Source: Annona cherimola (Eukaryota > Streptophyta > Magnoliopsida > Magnoliales > Annonaceae). From it: a DNA stretch of 64,000 nt. Both the position numbers and the translations under genes were made by a program. The notes under the pieces were generated by a model that was not told where the DNA came from, searched no databases, and saw only the letters and a list, made by a program, of their open reading frames with translations. Below, piece after piece: positions 12,483 to 24,295 of this stretch. The stretch's first letter is position 1. Each line of letters opens with the position of its first letter. The DNA is taken from NCBI GenBank assembly GCA_030490835.1, contig CM059972.1, forward strand, positions 46,293,452 to 46,357,451. The letters run 5' to 3'.

Positions 12483-15400
12483 ATTAGTTGTTTTGAATCT
12501 ATTGGAATGCAATAAAGTTTACTCGTTCTACTTACAGTCAAATCAAGTCATTTAGTTTGAGTTTTACTCAATTCTATCTAGTCAACAAAGTTCATTCTAT
12601 CAAACTCAATACATTTGATTTGATTTGAATGCCTTTAAGGTCGTCCCTTGTCGTTCGAATGTAAATGAAATAAAGGGATTGTTGTTAATTGTTGTTGATT
12701 GAAGTTCCTTTCCTCCGATTCAGTTGTTTTGAATCTACGGGAATGCGTTAAAGTTTACTCGTTCTCCTTAGAGTAGAATCAAGTCAATTAGATTGAGTTG
12801 TACTTAATTCTAGCAAAACAAAGTTCATTCTATCAAAACTCAATTCATTTGATTCGATTTGAATACCTTTAAGGTCTTCCCTTGTCGTTCGAATGTAAAT
12901 GAAATGAAGGGATTGATGTTGATTGTTGTTGATTGAAGTTCCTTTCGTCCGAATTAGTTGATTTGAATCTATTGCAATGCATTAAAGTTTACTCGTTGTA
13001 GTTACAGTCAAATCAAGTCAATTAGATTGAGTTGTACTCAATTCTAGCTAATCAAAGTTCATTCTATCCAACTCAATTCATTTGATTCGATTTCAATGCC
13101 TTTAAGGTCATTCCTTGTCGTTCGAACGTAAATGAAATCAAGGGATTGTTGTTAATTGTTGTTGATTGAAGTTCCTTTCCTCCGATTCAGTTGTTTTGAA
13201 TCTATTGGAATGCGTTAAAGTTTACTCGTTCTCATTACAGTCAAATCAAGTCAATTAGATTGAGTTGTACTCAATTCTAACTAATCAAAGTTCATTCTAT
13301 CAAACTCAATTCATTTGATTCGATTTCAACGCCTTTGAGGTCATCCGTTGTCGTTCGAATGTAGATGAAATCAAGAGATTGATGTTGATTGTTGTTGATT
13401 GAAGTTCCTTTCGTCCGAATTAGTTGTTTTGAATCTATTGCAAAGCATTAAAGTTTACTCGTTCTAGTTACAGTCAAATCAAGTCAATTAGATTGAGTTG
13501 TACTCAATTCTATCTAATCAAAGTTCATTCTATCCAACTCAATTCATTTGATTCGATTTCAATGCCTTTAAGGTCATTCCTTCTCGTTCGAACGTAAATG
13601 AAATTAAGGGATTGTTGTTAATTGTTGTTGATTGAAGTTCCTTTCCTCCGATTCAGTTGTTTTGAATCTATTGGAATGCGTTAAAGTTTACTCGTTCTCC
13701 TTAGAGTAGAATCAAGTCAATTAGATTGAGTTGTACTTAATTCTAGCTAATCAAAGTTCATTCTCTCAAACTCAATTCATTTGATTCGATTTGACTACCT
13801 TTAAGGTCTTCCCTTGTCGTTCGAATGTAAATGAAATGAAGGGATTGATGTTGATTGTTGTTGATTGAAGTTCCTTTCGTCCGAATTAGTTGTTTTGAAT
13901 CTATTAGAATGCATTAAAGTTTACTCGTTCTACTTACAGTCAAATCACGTCAATTAGATTGAGTTGTACTCAATTCTACCTAGTCAAAGTTCATTCCATC
14001 CAACTGACTTCATTTGATTCGATTTCAATGCCTTTAACGTCAATCCTTTTCGTTCGAAAGTAAATGAAATAAAGGGATTGCTGTTAATTGTTGTTGATTG
14101 AAGTTCCTTTCCTCCGATTCGGTTGTTTTGAATCTTTTGAAATGCGTTAAAGTTTACTCGTTCTCACTACAGTCAAATCAAGTCAATTACATTTAGTTGT
14201 ACTCAATTCTAGCTAATCAAAGTTCATTCTATCAAACTCAATTCATTTGATTCGATTTCAATGCCTTTATGGTCATTCCTTGTCGTTCGAATGTAAATGA
14301 AATAAAGGGATTGTTGATAATTGTTGTTGATTGAAGTTCCTTTCCTCCGATTCAGTTGTTTTGAATCTATTGGAATGCGTTAAAATTTACTCGTTCTCCT
14401 TAGAGTAGAATCAAGTCAATTAGATTGAGTTGTACTTAATTCTAGCTAATCAAAGTTCATTCTATCAAACTCAATTCATTTGATTCGATTTGAATACCTT
14501 TAAGGTCTTCCCTTGTCGTACGAATGTAAATGAAATGAAGGGATTGATGTTGATTGTTGTTGATTGAAGTTCCTTTCGTCCGAATTAGTTGTTTTGAATC
14601 TATTGGAATGCATTAAAGTTTACTCGTTCTACTTACAGTCAAATCACGTCAATTAGATTGAGTTGTACTCAATTGTAGCTAATCGAAGTTCATTCTATCA
14701 AACTCAATTCATTTGATTCGATTTCAATGCCTTTAACGTCATTCCTTTTGGTTCGAATGTAAATGAAATAAAGGGATTGCTGTTAATTGTTGTTGATTGA
14801 AGTTCCTTTCCTCCGATTCAGTTGTTTTGAATCTTTTGAAATGCGTTAAAGTTTACTCGTTCTCACTACAGTCAAATCAAGTCAATTACATTTAGTTGTA
14901 CTCAATTCTATCTAATCAAAGTTCATTCTATCCAACGGAATTCATTTGATTCGATTTCAATGCCTTTAAGGTCATTGCTTGTCGTTCGAACGTAAATGAA
15001 ATCAAGGGATTGTTGTTCATTGTTGTTGATTGAAGTTCCTTTCGTCCAATTCAGTTGTTTTTGAATCCATTGCAATGCCTTAAAGTTTACTCGTTCTCAT
15101 TACAGTCAAATCAAGTCAATTAGATTGAGTTATACTCAATTCTACCAAATCAAAGTTCATTCTATCCAACTGACTTCATTTGATTCGATTTCAATGCCTT
15201 TAAGGTCATTCCTTGTCGTTCGAATGTAAATGAAATCATGGGATTGTTGTTAATTGTTGTTGATTGAAGTTCCTTTCGTCCAATTCAGTTGTTTTGAATC
15301 CATTGCAATGCCTTAAAGTTTACTCGTTCTCATTACAGTCAAATCAAGTCAATTAGATTGAGTTGTACTCAATTCTACCAAATCAAAGTTCATTCTATCC

Positions 15401-15498
15401 AACTGACTTCATTTGATTCGATTTCAATGCCTTTAAGGTCATTCCTTGTCGTTCGAATGTAAATGAAATCATGGAATTGTTGTTAATTGTTGTTGATT

Positions 15499-15850
15499 GA
15501 AGTTCCTTTCGTCCAATTCAGTTGTTTTGAATCTATTGCAATGCGTTAAAGTTTACTCGTTCTACTTACAGTCAAATCACGTAAATTAGATTGAGTTGTA
15601 CTCAATTCTAGCTAATCAAAGTTCCTTTCGTCCAATTCAATTGTTTTGAATCTATTGGAATGCGTTAAAGTTTACTCGTTCTCGTTACAGTCAAATCAAG
15701 TCAATTAGATTGAGTTGTACTCAATTCTAGCTAATCAAAGTTCATTCTATCAAACTCAATTCATTTGATTCGATTTGAATACCTTTAAGGTCATCCCTTG
15801 TCGTTCGAATGTAAATGAAATGAAGGGATTGATGTTGATTGTTGTTGATT
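15499..15850 (+). repeat. A-A-B unit 6
   Basis: A halves 15499-15617 and 15618-15736, B half 15737-15850. It has the same private variants as units 2 and 3. Confidence 0.9.
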
Positions 15851-17014
15851 GAAGTTCCTTTCGTTCGAATTAGTTGTTTTGAATCTATTGGAATGCAATA
15901 AAGTTTACTCGTTCTACTTACAGTCAAATCAAGTCATTTAGTTTGAGTTTTACTCAATTCTATCTAGTCAAAGTTCATTCTATCAAACTCAATACATTTG
16001 ATTTGATTTGAATGCCTTTAAGGTCGTCCCTTGTCGTTCGAATGTAAATGAAATAAAGGGATTGTTGTTAATTGTTGTTGATTGAAGTTCGTTTCCTCCG
16101 ATTCAGTTATTTGAATCTATTGGAATGCGTTAAAGGTTACTCGTTCTCCTTAGAGTAGAATCAAGTCAATTAGATTGAATTGTACTTAATTCTAGCTAAT
16201 CAAAGTTCATTCTATCAAACTCAATTCATTTGATTCGATTTGAATACCTTTAAGGTCTTCCCTTGTTGTTCGAATGTAAATGAAATCATGGGATTGTTGT
16301 TAATTGTTGTTGATTGAAGTTCCTTTCGTCCAATTCAGTTGTTTTGAATCTATTGCAATGCGTTAAAGTTTACTCGTTCTACTTACAATCAAATCACGTC
16401 GATTAGATTGAGTTGTACTCAATTCTACCTAATCAAAGTTCATTCCATCCAACTGACTTCATTTGATTCGATTTCAATGCCTTTAAGGTCATTCCTTGTC
16501 GTTCGAATGTAAATGAAATCATGGGATTGTTGTTAATTGTTGTTGATTGAAGTTCCTTTCGTCCAATTCAGTTGTTTTGAATCTATTGCAATGCGTTAAA
16601 GTTTACTCGTTCTACTTACAGTCAAATCACGTAAATTAGATTGAGTTGTACTCAATTGTAGCTAATCGAAGTTCATTCTATCAAACTCAATTCATTTGAT
16701 TCGATTTCAATGCCTTTAAGGTCATTCCTTGTCGTTCGAATGTAAATGAAATCAAGGGATTGTTGTTAATTGTTGTTTATGGAAGTTCCTTTCCTCCGAT
16801 TCAGTTGTTTTGAATCTATTGGAATGCATTAAAGTTTACTCGTTCTACTTACAGTCAAATCGAGTCAATTAGATTGAGTTGTACTCAATTGTAGCTAATC
16901 AAAGTTCATTCTATCAAACTCAATTCATTTGATTCGATTTCAATGCCTTTAACGTCATTCCTTTTCGTTTGAATGTAAATGAAATAAAGGGATTGTTGTT
17001 AATTGTTGTTGATT

Positions 17015-18340
17015 GAAGTTCCTTTCCTCCGATTCAGTTGTTTTGAATCTACGGGAATGCGTTAAAGTTTACTCGTTCTCCTTAGAGTAGAATCAAGTCA
17101 ATTAGATTGAGTTGTACTTAATTCTAGCAAAACAAAGTTCATTCTATCAAAACTCAATTCATTTGATTCGATTTGAATACCTTTAAGGTCTTCCCTTGTC
17201 GTTCGAATGTAAATGAAATGAAGGGATTGATGTTGATTGTTGTTGACTGAAGTTCCTTTCGTTCGAATTAGTTGTTTTAAATCTATTGGAATGCATTAAA
17301 GTTTACTCGTTCTACTTACAGTCAAATCAAGTCAATTAGATTGAGGTGTACTCAATTGTAGCTAATCAAAGTTCAATCTATCAAACTCAATTCATTTGAT
17401 TCGATTTCAATGCCTTTAAGGTCATTCCTTGTCGTTCGAATGTAAATGAAATAAAGGGATTGTTGTTAATTGTAGTTGATTGAAGTTCCTTTCCTCCGAT
17501 TCAGTTGTTTTGAATCTATTGGAATGCGTTAAATTTTACTCGTTCTCCTTAGAGTAGAATCAAGTCAATTAGATTGAGTTGTACTTAATTCTAGCTAATC
17601 AAAGTTCATTCTATCAAACTCAATTCATTTGATTCGATTTGAATACCTTTAAGGTCTTCCCTTGTCGTTCGAATGTAAATGAAATGAAGGGATTGATGTT
17701 GATTGTTGTTGATTGAAGTTCCTTTCGTCCGAATTAGTTGATTTGAATCTATTGCAATGCATTAAAGTTTACTCGTTCTAGTTACAGTCAAATCAAGTCA
17801 ATTAGATTGAGTTGTACTCAATTCTAGCTAATCAAAGTTCATTCTATCCAACTCAATTCATTTGATTCGATTTCAATGCCTTTAAGGTCATTCCTTGTCG
17901 TTCGAACGTAAATGAAATCAAGGGATTGTTGTTAATTGTTGTTGAATGAAGTTCCTTTCCTCCGATTCAGTTGTTTTGAATCTATTGGAATGCGTTAAAG
18001 TTTACTCGTTCTCCTTAGAGTAGAATCAAGTCAATTAGATTGAGTTGTACTTAATTCTAGCTAATCAAAGTTCATTCTCTCAAACTCAATTCATTTGATT
18101 CGATTTGACTACCTTTAAGGTCTTCCCTTGTCGTTCGAATGTAAATGAAATGAAGGGATTGATGTTGATTGTTGTTGATTGATGTTCCTTTCGTCCGAAT
18201 TAGTTGTTTTGAATCTATTGGAATGCATTAAAGTTTACTCGTTCTACTTACAGTCAAATCACGTCAATTAGATTGAGTTGTACTCAATTGTAGCTAATCG
18301 AAGTTCATTCTATCAAACTCAATTCATTTGATTCGATTTC
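17015..18340 (+). repeat. Older paralogous block, left partner (22248 bp from 39263)
   Basis: Monomer order matches 39263-40588 with an offset of 22248 bp. Shared rare features are an AAAACTC monomer, then GTTCGAATTAG with TTTTAA in place of TTTTGAA, then monomers leading to the CTCTCAAAC/GACTACC variant at 18107 and 40355. Divergence is higher than within either neighbouring HOR. Confidence 0.68.
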
Positions 18341-19813
18341 AATGCCTTTAACGTCATTCCTTTTGGTTCGAATGTAAATGAAATAAAGGGATTGCTGTTA
18401 ATTGTTGTTGATTGAAGTTCCTTTCCTCCGATTCAGTTGTTTTGAATCTTTTGAAATGCGTTAAAGTTTACTCGTTCTCACTACAGTCAAATCAAGTCAA
18501 TTACATTTAGTTGTACTCAATTCTATCTAATCAAAGTTCATTCTATCCAACGGAATTCATTTGATTCGATTTCAATGCCTTTAAGGTCATTGCTTGTCGT
18601 TCGAACGTAAATGAAATCAAGGGATTGTTGTTCATTGTTGTTGATTGAAGTTCCTTTCGTCCAATTCAGTTGTTTTTGAATCCATTGCAATGCCTTAAAG
18701 TTTACTCGTTCTCATTACAGTCAAATCAAGTCAATTAGATTAAGTTATACTCAATTCTACCAAATCAAAGTTCATTCTATCAAACTCAATTCATTTGATT
18801 CGATTTGAATACCTTTAAGGTCTTCCCTTGTCGTACGAATGTAAATGAAATGAAAGGATTGATGTTGATTGTTGTTGATTGAAGTTCCTTTCGTCCGAAT
18901 TAGTTGTTTTGAATCTATTGGAATGCATTAAAGTTTACTCGTTCTACTTACAGTCAAATCACGTCAATTAGATTGAGTTGTACTCAATTGTAGCTAATCG
19001 AAGTTCATTCTATCAAACTCAATTCATTTGATTCGATTTCAATGCCTTTAAGGTCATTCCTTGTCGTTCGAATGTAAATGAAATAAAGGGATTGTTGTTA
19101 ATTGTTGTTGATTGAAGTTCCTTTCCTCCGATTCAGTTGTTTTGAATCTATTGCAATGCGTTAAATTTTACTCGTTCTCCTTAGAGTAGAATCAAGTCAA
19201 TTAGATTGAGTTGTACTTAATTCTAGCTAATCAAAGTTCATTCTATCCAACGGAATTCATTTGATTCGATTTCAATGCCTTTAAGGTCATTCATTGTCGT
19301 TCGAACGTAAATAAAATCAAGGGATTGTTGTTCATTGTTGTTGATTAAAGTTCCTTTCGTCCAATTCAGTTGTTTTTGAATCCATTGCAATGCCTTAAAG
19401 TTTACTCGTTCTCATTACAGTCAAATCAAGTCAATTAGATTGAGTTGTACTCAATTCTACCAAATCAAAGTTCATTCTATCCAACTGACTTCATTTGATT
19501 CGATTTCAATACCTTTAAGGTCATTCCTTGTCGTTCGAATGTAAATGAAATCATGGGATTGTTGTTAATTGTTGTTGATTGAAGTTCCTTTCGTCCAATT
19601 CAGTTGTTTTGAATCCATTGCAATGCCTTAAAGTTTACTCGTTCTCATTACAGTCAAATCAAGTCAATTAGATTGAGTTGTACTCAATTCTACCAAATCA
19701 AAGTTAATTCTATCCAACTGACTTCATTTGATTCGATTTCAATGCCTTTAAGGTCATTCCTTGTCGTTCGAATGTAAATGAAATCATGGGATTGTTGTTA
19801 ATTGTTGTTGATT

Positions 19814-20165
19814 GAAGTTCCTTTCGTCCAATTCAGTTGTTTTGAATCTATTGCAATGCGTTAAAGTTTACTCGTTCTACTTACAGTCAAATCACGTAAA
19901 TTAGATTGAGTTGTACTCAATTCTAGCTAATCAAAGTTCCTTTCGTCCAATTCAATTGTTTTGAATCTATTGGAATGCGTTAAAGTTTACTCGTTCTCGT
20001 TACAGTCAAATCAAGTCAATTAGATTGAGTTGTACTCAATTCTAGCTAATCAAAGTTCATTCTATCAAACTCAATTCATTTGATTCGATTTGAATACCTT
20101 TAAGGTCATCCCTTGTCGTTCGAATGTAAATGAAATGAAGGGATTGATGTTGATTGTTGTTGTTT
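19814..20165 (+). repeat. A-A-B unit 7, last one in the window
   Basis: A halves 19814-19932 and 19933-20051, B half 20052-20165. It lies 4315 bp after unit 6, inside the mosaic region, and shows that a fragment of the territory 1 HOR persists there. No further A-A-B unit occurs in the remaining 43.8 kb. Confidence 0.88.
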
Positions 20166-20631
20166 GAAGTTCCTTTCGTTCGAATTAGTTGTTTTGAATC
20201 TATTGGAATGCAATAAAGTTTACTCGTTCTACTTACAGTCAAATCAAGTCATTTAGTTTGAGTTTTACTCAATTCTATCTAGTCAAAGTTCATTCTATCA
20301 AACTCAATACATTTGATTTGATTTGAATGCCTTTAAGGTCGTCCCTTGTCGTTCGAATGTAAATGAAATAAAGGGATTGTTGTTAATTGTTGTTGATTGA
20401 AGTTCGTTTCCTCCGATTCAGTTGTTTTGAATCTATTGGAATGCGTTAAAGGTTACTCGTTCTCCTTAGAGTAGAATCAAGTCAATTAGATTGAGTTGTA
20501 CTTAATTCTAGCTAATCAAAGTTCATTCTATCAAACTCAATTCATTTGATTCGATTTGAATACCTTTAAGGTCTTCCCTTGTTGTTCGAATGTAAATGAA
20601 ATCATGGGATTGTTGTTAATTGTTGTTGATT

Positions 20632-20855
20632 GAAGTTCCTTTCCTCCGATTCAGTTGTTTTGAATCTATTGGAATGCATTAAAGTTTACTCGTTCTACTT
20701 ACAGTCAAATCGAGTCAATTAGATTAAGTTGTACTCAATTGTAGCTAATCAAAGTTCATTCTATCAAACTCAATTCATTTGATTCGATTTCAATGCCTTT
20801 AACGTCATTCCTTTTCGTTCGAATGTATTGGAATTTTTGTTAATTGTTGTTGATT
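20632..20855 (+). repeat. Rearranged short monomer (224 bp)
   Basis: The B half reads GAATGTATTGGAATTTTTGT where others read GAATGTAAATGAAATAAAGG then GATTGTTGTT. The net loss is 9 bp with altered bases at the join, so it is not a simple slip. It is the last unit of unusual length before 185 monomers in almost perfect register. Confidence 0.85.
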
Positions 20856-23800
20856 GAAGTTCCTTTCCTCCGATTCAGTTGTTTTGAATCTATTGGAATG
20901 CGTTAAATTTTGCTCGTTCTCCTTAGAGTAGAATCAAGTCAATTAGATTGAGTTGTACTTAATTCTAGCTAATCAAAGTTCATTCTATCAAACTCAATTC
21001 ATTTGATTCGATTTGAATACCTTTAAGGTCTTCCCTTGGCGTTCGAATGTAAATGAAATGAAGGGATTGATGTTGATTGTTGTTGATTGAAGTTCCTTTC
21101 GTCCGAATTAGTTAATTTGAATCTATTGCAATGCATTAAAGTTTACTCGTTCTAGTTACAGTCAAATCAAGTCAATTAGATTGAGTTGTACTCAATTCTA
21201 GCTAATCAAAGTTCATTCTATCCAACTCAATTCATTTGATTCGATTTCAACGCCTTTAAGGTCATTCCTTGTCGTTCGAACGTAAATGAAATCAAGGGAT
21301 TGTTGTTAATTGTTGTTGATTGAAGTTCCTTTCCTCCGATTCAGTTGTTTTGAATCTATTGGAATGCGTTAAAGTTTACTCGTTCTCCTTAGAGTAGAAT
21401 CAAGTCAATTAGATTGAGTTGTACTTAATTCTAGCTAATCAAAGTTCATTCTCTCAAACTCAATTCATTTGATTCGATTTGACTACCTTTAAGGTCTTCC
21501 CTTGTCGTTCGAATGTAAATGAAATGAAGGGATTGATGTTGATTGTTGTTGATTGAAGTTCCTTTCGTCCGAATTAGTTGTTTTGAATCTATTGCAATGC
21601 ATTAAAGTTTACTCGTTCTAGTTACAGTCAAATCAAGTCAATTAGATTGAGTTGTACTCAATTCTAGCTAATCAAAGTTCATTCTATCAAACTCAATTCA
21701 TTTGATTCGATTTCAATGCCTTTAAGGTCATTCCTTGTCGTTCGAATGTAAACGAAATCAAGGGATTATTGTTGATTGTTGTTGATTGAAGTTCCTTTCC
21801 TCCGATTCAGTTGTTTTGAATCTATTGGAATGCGTTAAATTTTACTCGTTCTCCTTAGCGTAGAATCAAGTCAATTAGATTGAGTTGTACTTAATTCTAG
21901 CTAATCAAAGTTCATTCTATCAAACTCAATTCATTTGATTCGATTTGAATACCTTTAAGGTCTTCCCTTGTCGTTCGAATGTAAATGAAATCAAGAGATT
22001 GATGTTGATTGTTGTTGATTGAAGTTCCTTTCGTCCGAATTAGTTGTTTTGAATCTATTGCAATGCATTAAAGTTTACTCGTTCTAGTTACAGTCAAATC
22101 AAGTCAATTAGATTGAGTTGTACTCAATTCTAGCTAATCAAAGTTCATTCTATCCAACTCAATTCATTTGATTCGATTTCAATACCTTTAAGGTCATTCC
22201 TTGTCGTTCGAATGTAAATGAAATAAAGGGATTGTTGTTAATTGTTGTTGATTGAAGTTCCTTTCCTCCGATTTAGTTGTTTTGAATCTATTGGAATGCG
22301 TTAAAGGTTACTCGTTCTCCTTAGAGTAGAATCAAGTCAATTAGATTGAGTTGTACTTAATTCTAGCTAATCAAAGTTCATCCTATCAAACTCAATTCAT
22401 TTGATTCGATTTGAATACCTTTAAGGTCTTCCCTTGTTGTTCGAATGTAAATGAAATCATGAGATTGTTGTTCATTGTTGTTGATTGAAGTTCCTTTCGT
22501 CCAATTCAGTTGTTTTGAATCTATTGCAATGCGTTAAAGTTTACTCATTCTACTTACAGTCAAATCACGTCAATTAGATTGAGTTGTACTCAATTCTACC
22601 TAATCAAAGTTCATTCTATCCAACTGACTTCATTTGATTCGATTTCAATGCCTTTAAGGTCATTCCTTGTCGTTCGAATGTAAATGAAATCATGGGATTG
22701 TTGTTAATTCTTGTTGATTGAAGTTCCTTTCGTCCAATTCAGTTGTTTTGAATCTATTGCAATGCGTTAAAGTTTACTCGTTCTACTTACAGTCAAATCA
22801 CGTAAATTAGATTGAGTTGTACTCAATTGTAGCTAATCGAAGTTCATTCTATCAAATTCAATTCATTTGATTCGATTTCAATGCCTTTAAGGTCATTCCT
22901 TGTCGTTCGAATGTAAACGAAATCAAGGGATTGTTGTTGATTGTTGTTGATTGAAGTTCCTTTCCTCCGATTCAGTTGTTTTGAATCTATTGGAATGCGT
23001 TAAAGGTTACTCGTTCTCCTTAGAGTAGAATCAAGTCAATTAGATTGAGTTGTACTTAATTCTAGCTAATCAAAGTTCATTCTATCAAACTCAATTCATT
23101 TGATTCGATTTGAATACCTTTAAGGTCTTCCCTTGTCGTTCGAATGTAAATGAAATGAAGGGATTGATGTTGATTGTTGTTGATTGAAGTTCCTTTCGTC
23201 CGAATTAGTTGTTTTGATTCTATTGCAATGCATTAAAGTTTACTCGTTCTAGTTACAGTCAAATCAAGTCAATTAGATTGAGTTGTACTCAATTGTAGCT
23301 AATCAAAGTTCATTCTATCAAACTCAATTCATTTGATTCGATTTCAATGCCTTTAAGGTCATTCCTTGTCGTTCGAATGTAAACGAAATCAAGGGATTAT
23401 TGTTGATTGTTGTTGATTGAAGTTCCTTTCCTCCGATTCAGTTGTTTTGAATCTATTGGAATGCGTTAAATTTTACTCGTTCTCCTTAGAGTAGAATCAA
23501 GTCAATTAGATTGAGTTGTACTTAATTCTAGCTAATCAAAGTTCATTCTATCAAACTCAATTCATTTGATTCGATTTGAATACCTTTAAGGTCTTCCCTT
23601 GCCGTTCGAATGTAAATGAAATGAAGGGATTGATGTTGATTGTTGTTGATTGAAGTTCCTTTCGTCCGAATTAGTTGTTTTGAATCTATTGCAATGCATT
23701 AAAGTTTACTCGTTCTAGTTACAGTCAAATCAAGTCAATTAGATTGAGTTGTACTCAATTCTAGCTAATCAAAGTTCATTCTATCCAACTCAATTCATTT

Positions 23801-24295
23801 GATTCAATTTCAATGCCTTTACGGTCATTCCTTGTCGTTCGAACGTAAATGAAATCAAGGGATTGTTGTTAATTGTTGTTGATTGAAGTTCCTTTCCTCC
23901 GATTCAGTTGTTTTGAATCTATTGGAATGCGTTAAAGGTTACTCGTTCTCCTTAGAGTAGAATCAAGTCAATTAGATTGAGTTGTACTTAATTCTAGCTA
24001 ATCAAAGTTCATCCTATCAAACTCAATTCATTTGATTCGATTTGAATACCATTAAGGTCTTCCCTTGTTGTTCGAATGTAAATGAAATCATGAGATTGTT
24101 GTTCATTTTTGTTGATTGAAGTTCCTTTCGTCCAATTCAGTTGTTTTGAATCTATTGCAATGCGTTAAAGTTTACTCATTCTACTTACAGTCAAATCACG
24201 TCAATTAGATTGAGTTGTACTCAATTCTAGCTAATCAAAGTTCATTCTATCCAACTCAATTCATTTGATTCAATTTCAATGCCTTTAAGGTCATT

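Larger units (their letters stand above)
12135..15498 (+). repeat. 4317-bp HOR, copy lacking four monomers and 22 bp (3364 bp)
   Basis: The length is 4317 minus 953. Two losses explain it: a 22-bp deletion near 12477 and removal of four successive monomers (931 bp, because one of the four is 1 bp short) with the join inside 12657-12706. Right of the join the CTACGGG monomer appears at once (CGGG at 12738) where the full copy has four other monomers in between. Confidence 0.84.
1..17246 (+). repeat. HOR territory 1: 4317-bp higher-order repeat and size variants
   Basis: Rare variants recur at fixed large spacing. The five-T variant TTTTTGAATCC lies at 23, 1544, 5861, 11694 and 15058; CTACGGGAATG has its CGGG at 3541, 7855, 9374, 12738 and 17052; an extra A half starts at 231, 1985, 6302, 7818, 12135 and 15499. 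The basic period is 4317 bp: 18 monomers, one extra 119-bp A half and a net +4 bp of small indels. Copies differ by only occasional substitutions but vary in size. The pattern stops matching at 17247. Confidence 0.88.
15499..19813 (+). repeat. 4317-bp HOR, last copy, diverging after 17246 (4315 bp)
   Basis: The interval to the next extra-A-half block is 4315 bp, close to the standard period, and the left part matches the other copies up to 17246. From 17247 (GACTGAAG instead of GATTGAAG, then GTTCGAATTAG and TTTTAAATC) the monomers are different ones, yet total length is nearly kept. This suggests replacement in register rather than simple insertion. Confidence 0.72.
17247..24295 (+). repeat. 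Mosaic territory with no regular HOR
   Basis: Still pure 233-bp monomers, but no single large period fits. About 19353-20640 is a fragment of the 4317-bp HOR, including A-A-B unit 7. About 22261-24100 contains monomers of the later 2330-bp HOR (CGATTTAGTTG, TTCATCCTATC, GTTCATTTTTG variants) in a looser order, offset 2796 bp (12 monomers) from the first regular copy. About 17015-18340 resembles 39263-40588. It reads as older sequence from which both neighbouring HORs could have been amplified. Confidence 0.75.

Noticed and set aside
474..20242. Six near-identical 61-residue open frames on the minus strand (474-659, 2228-2413, 6545-6730, 8061-8246, 15742-15927, 20057-20242).
   Set aside because: Each covers the B half after an A-A-B unit plus part of the next A half, in the same repeat position. 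They recur because the 4317-bp HOR was duplicated, not through selection on a protein. They are short, lack any recognisable domain, and the seventh copy is broken by the 22-bp deletion. Not annotated as genes.
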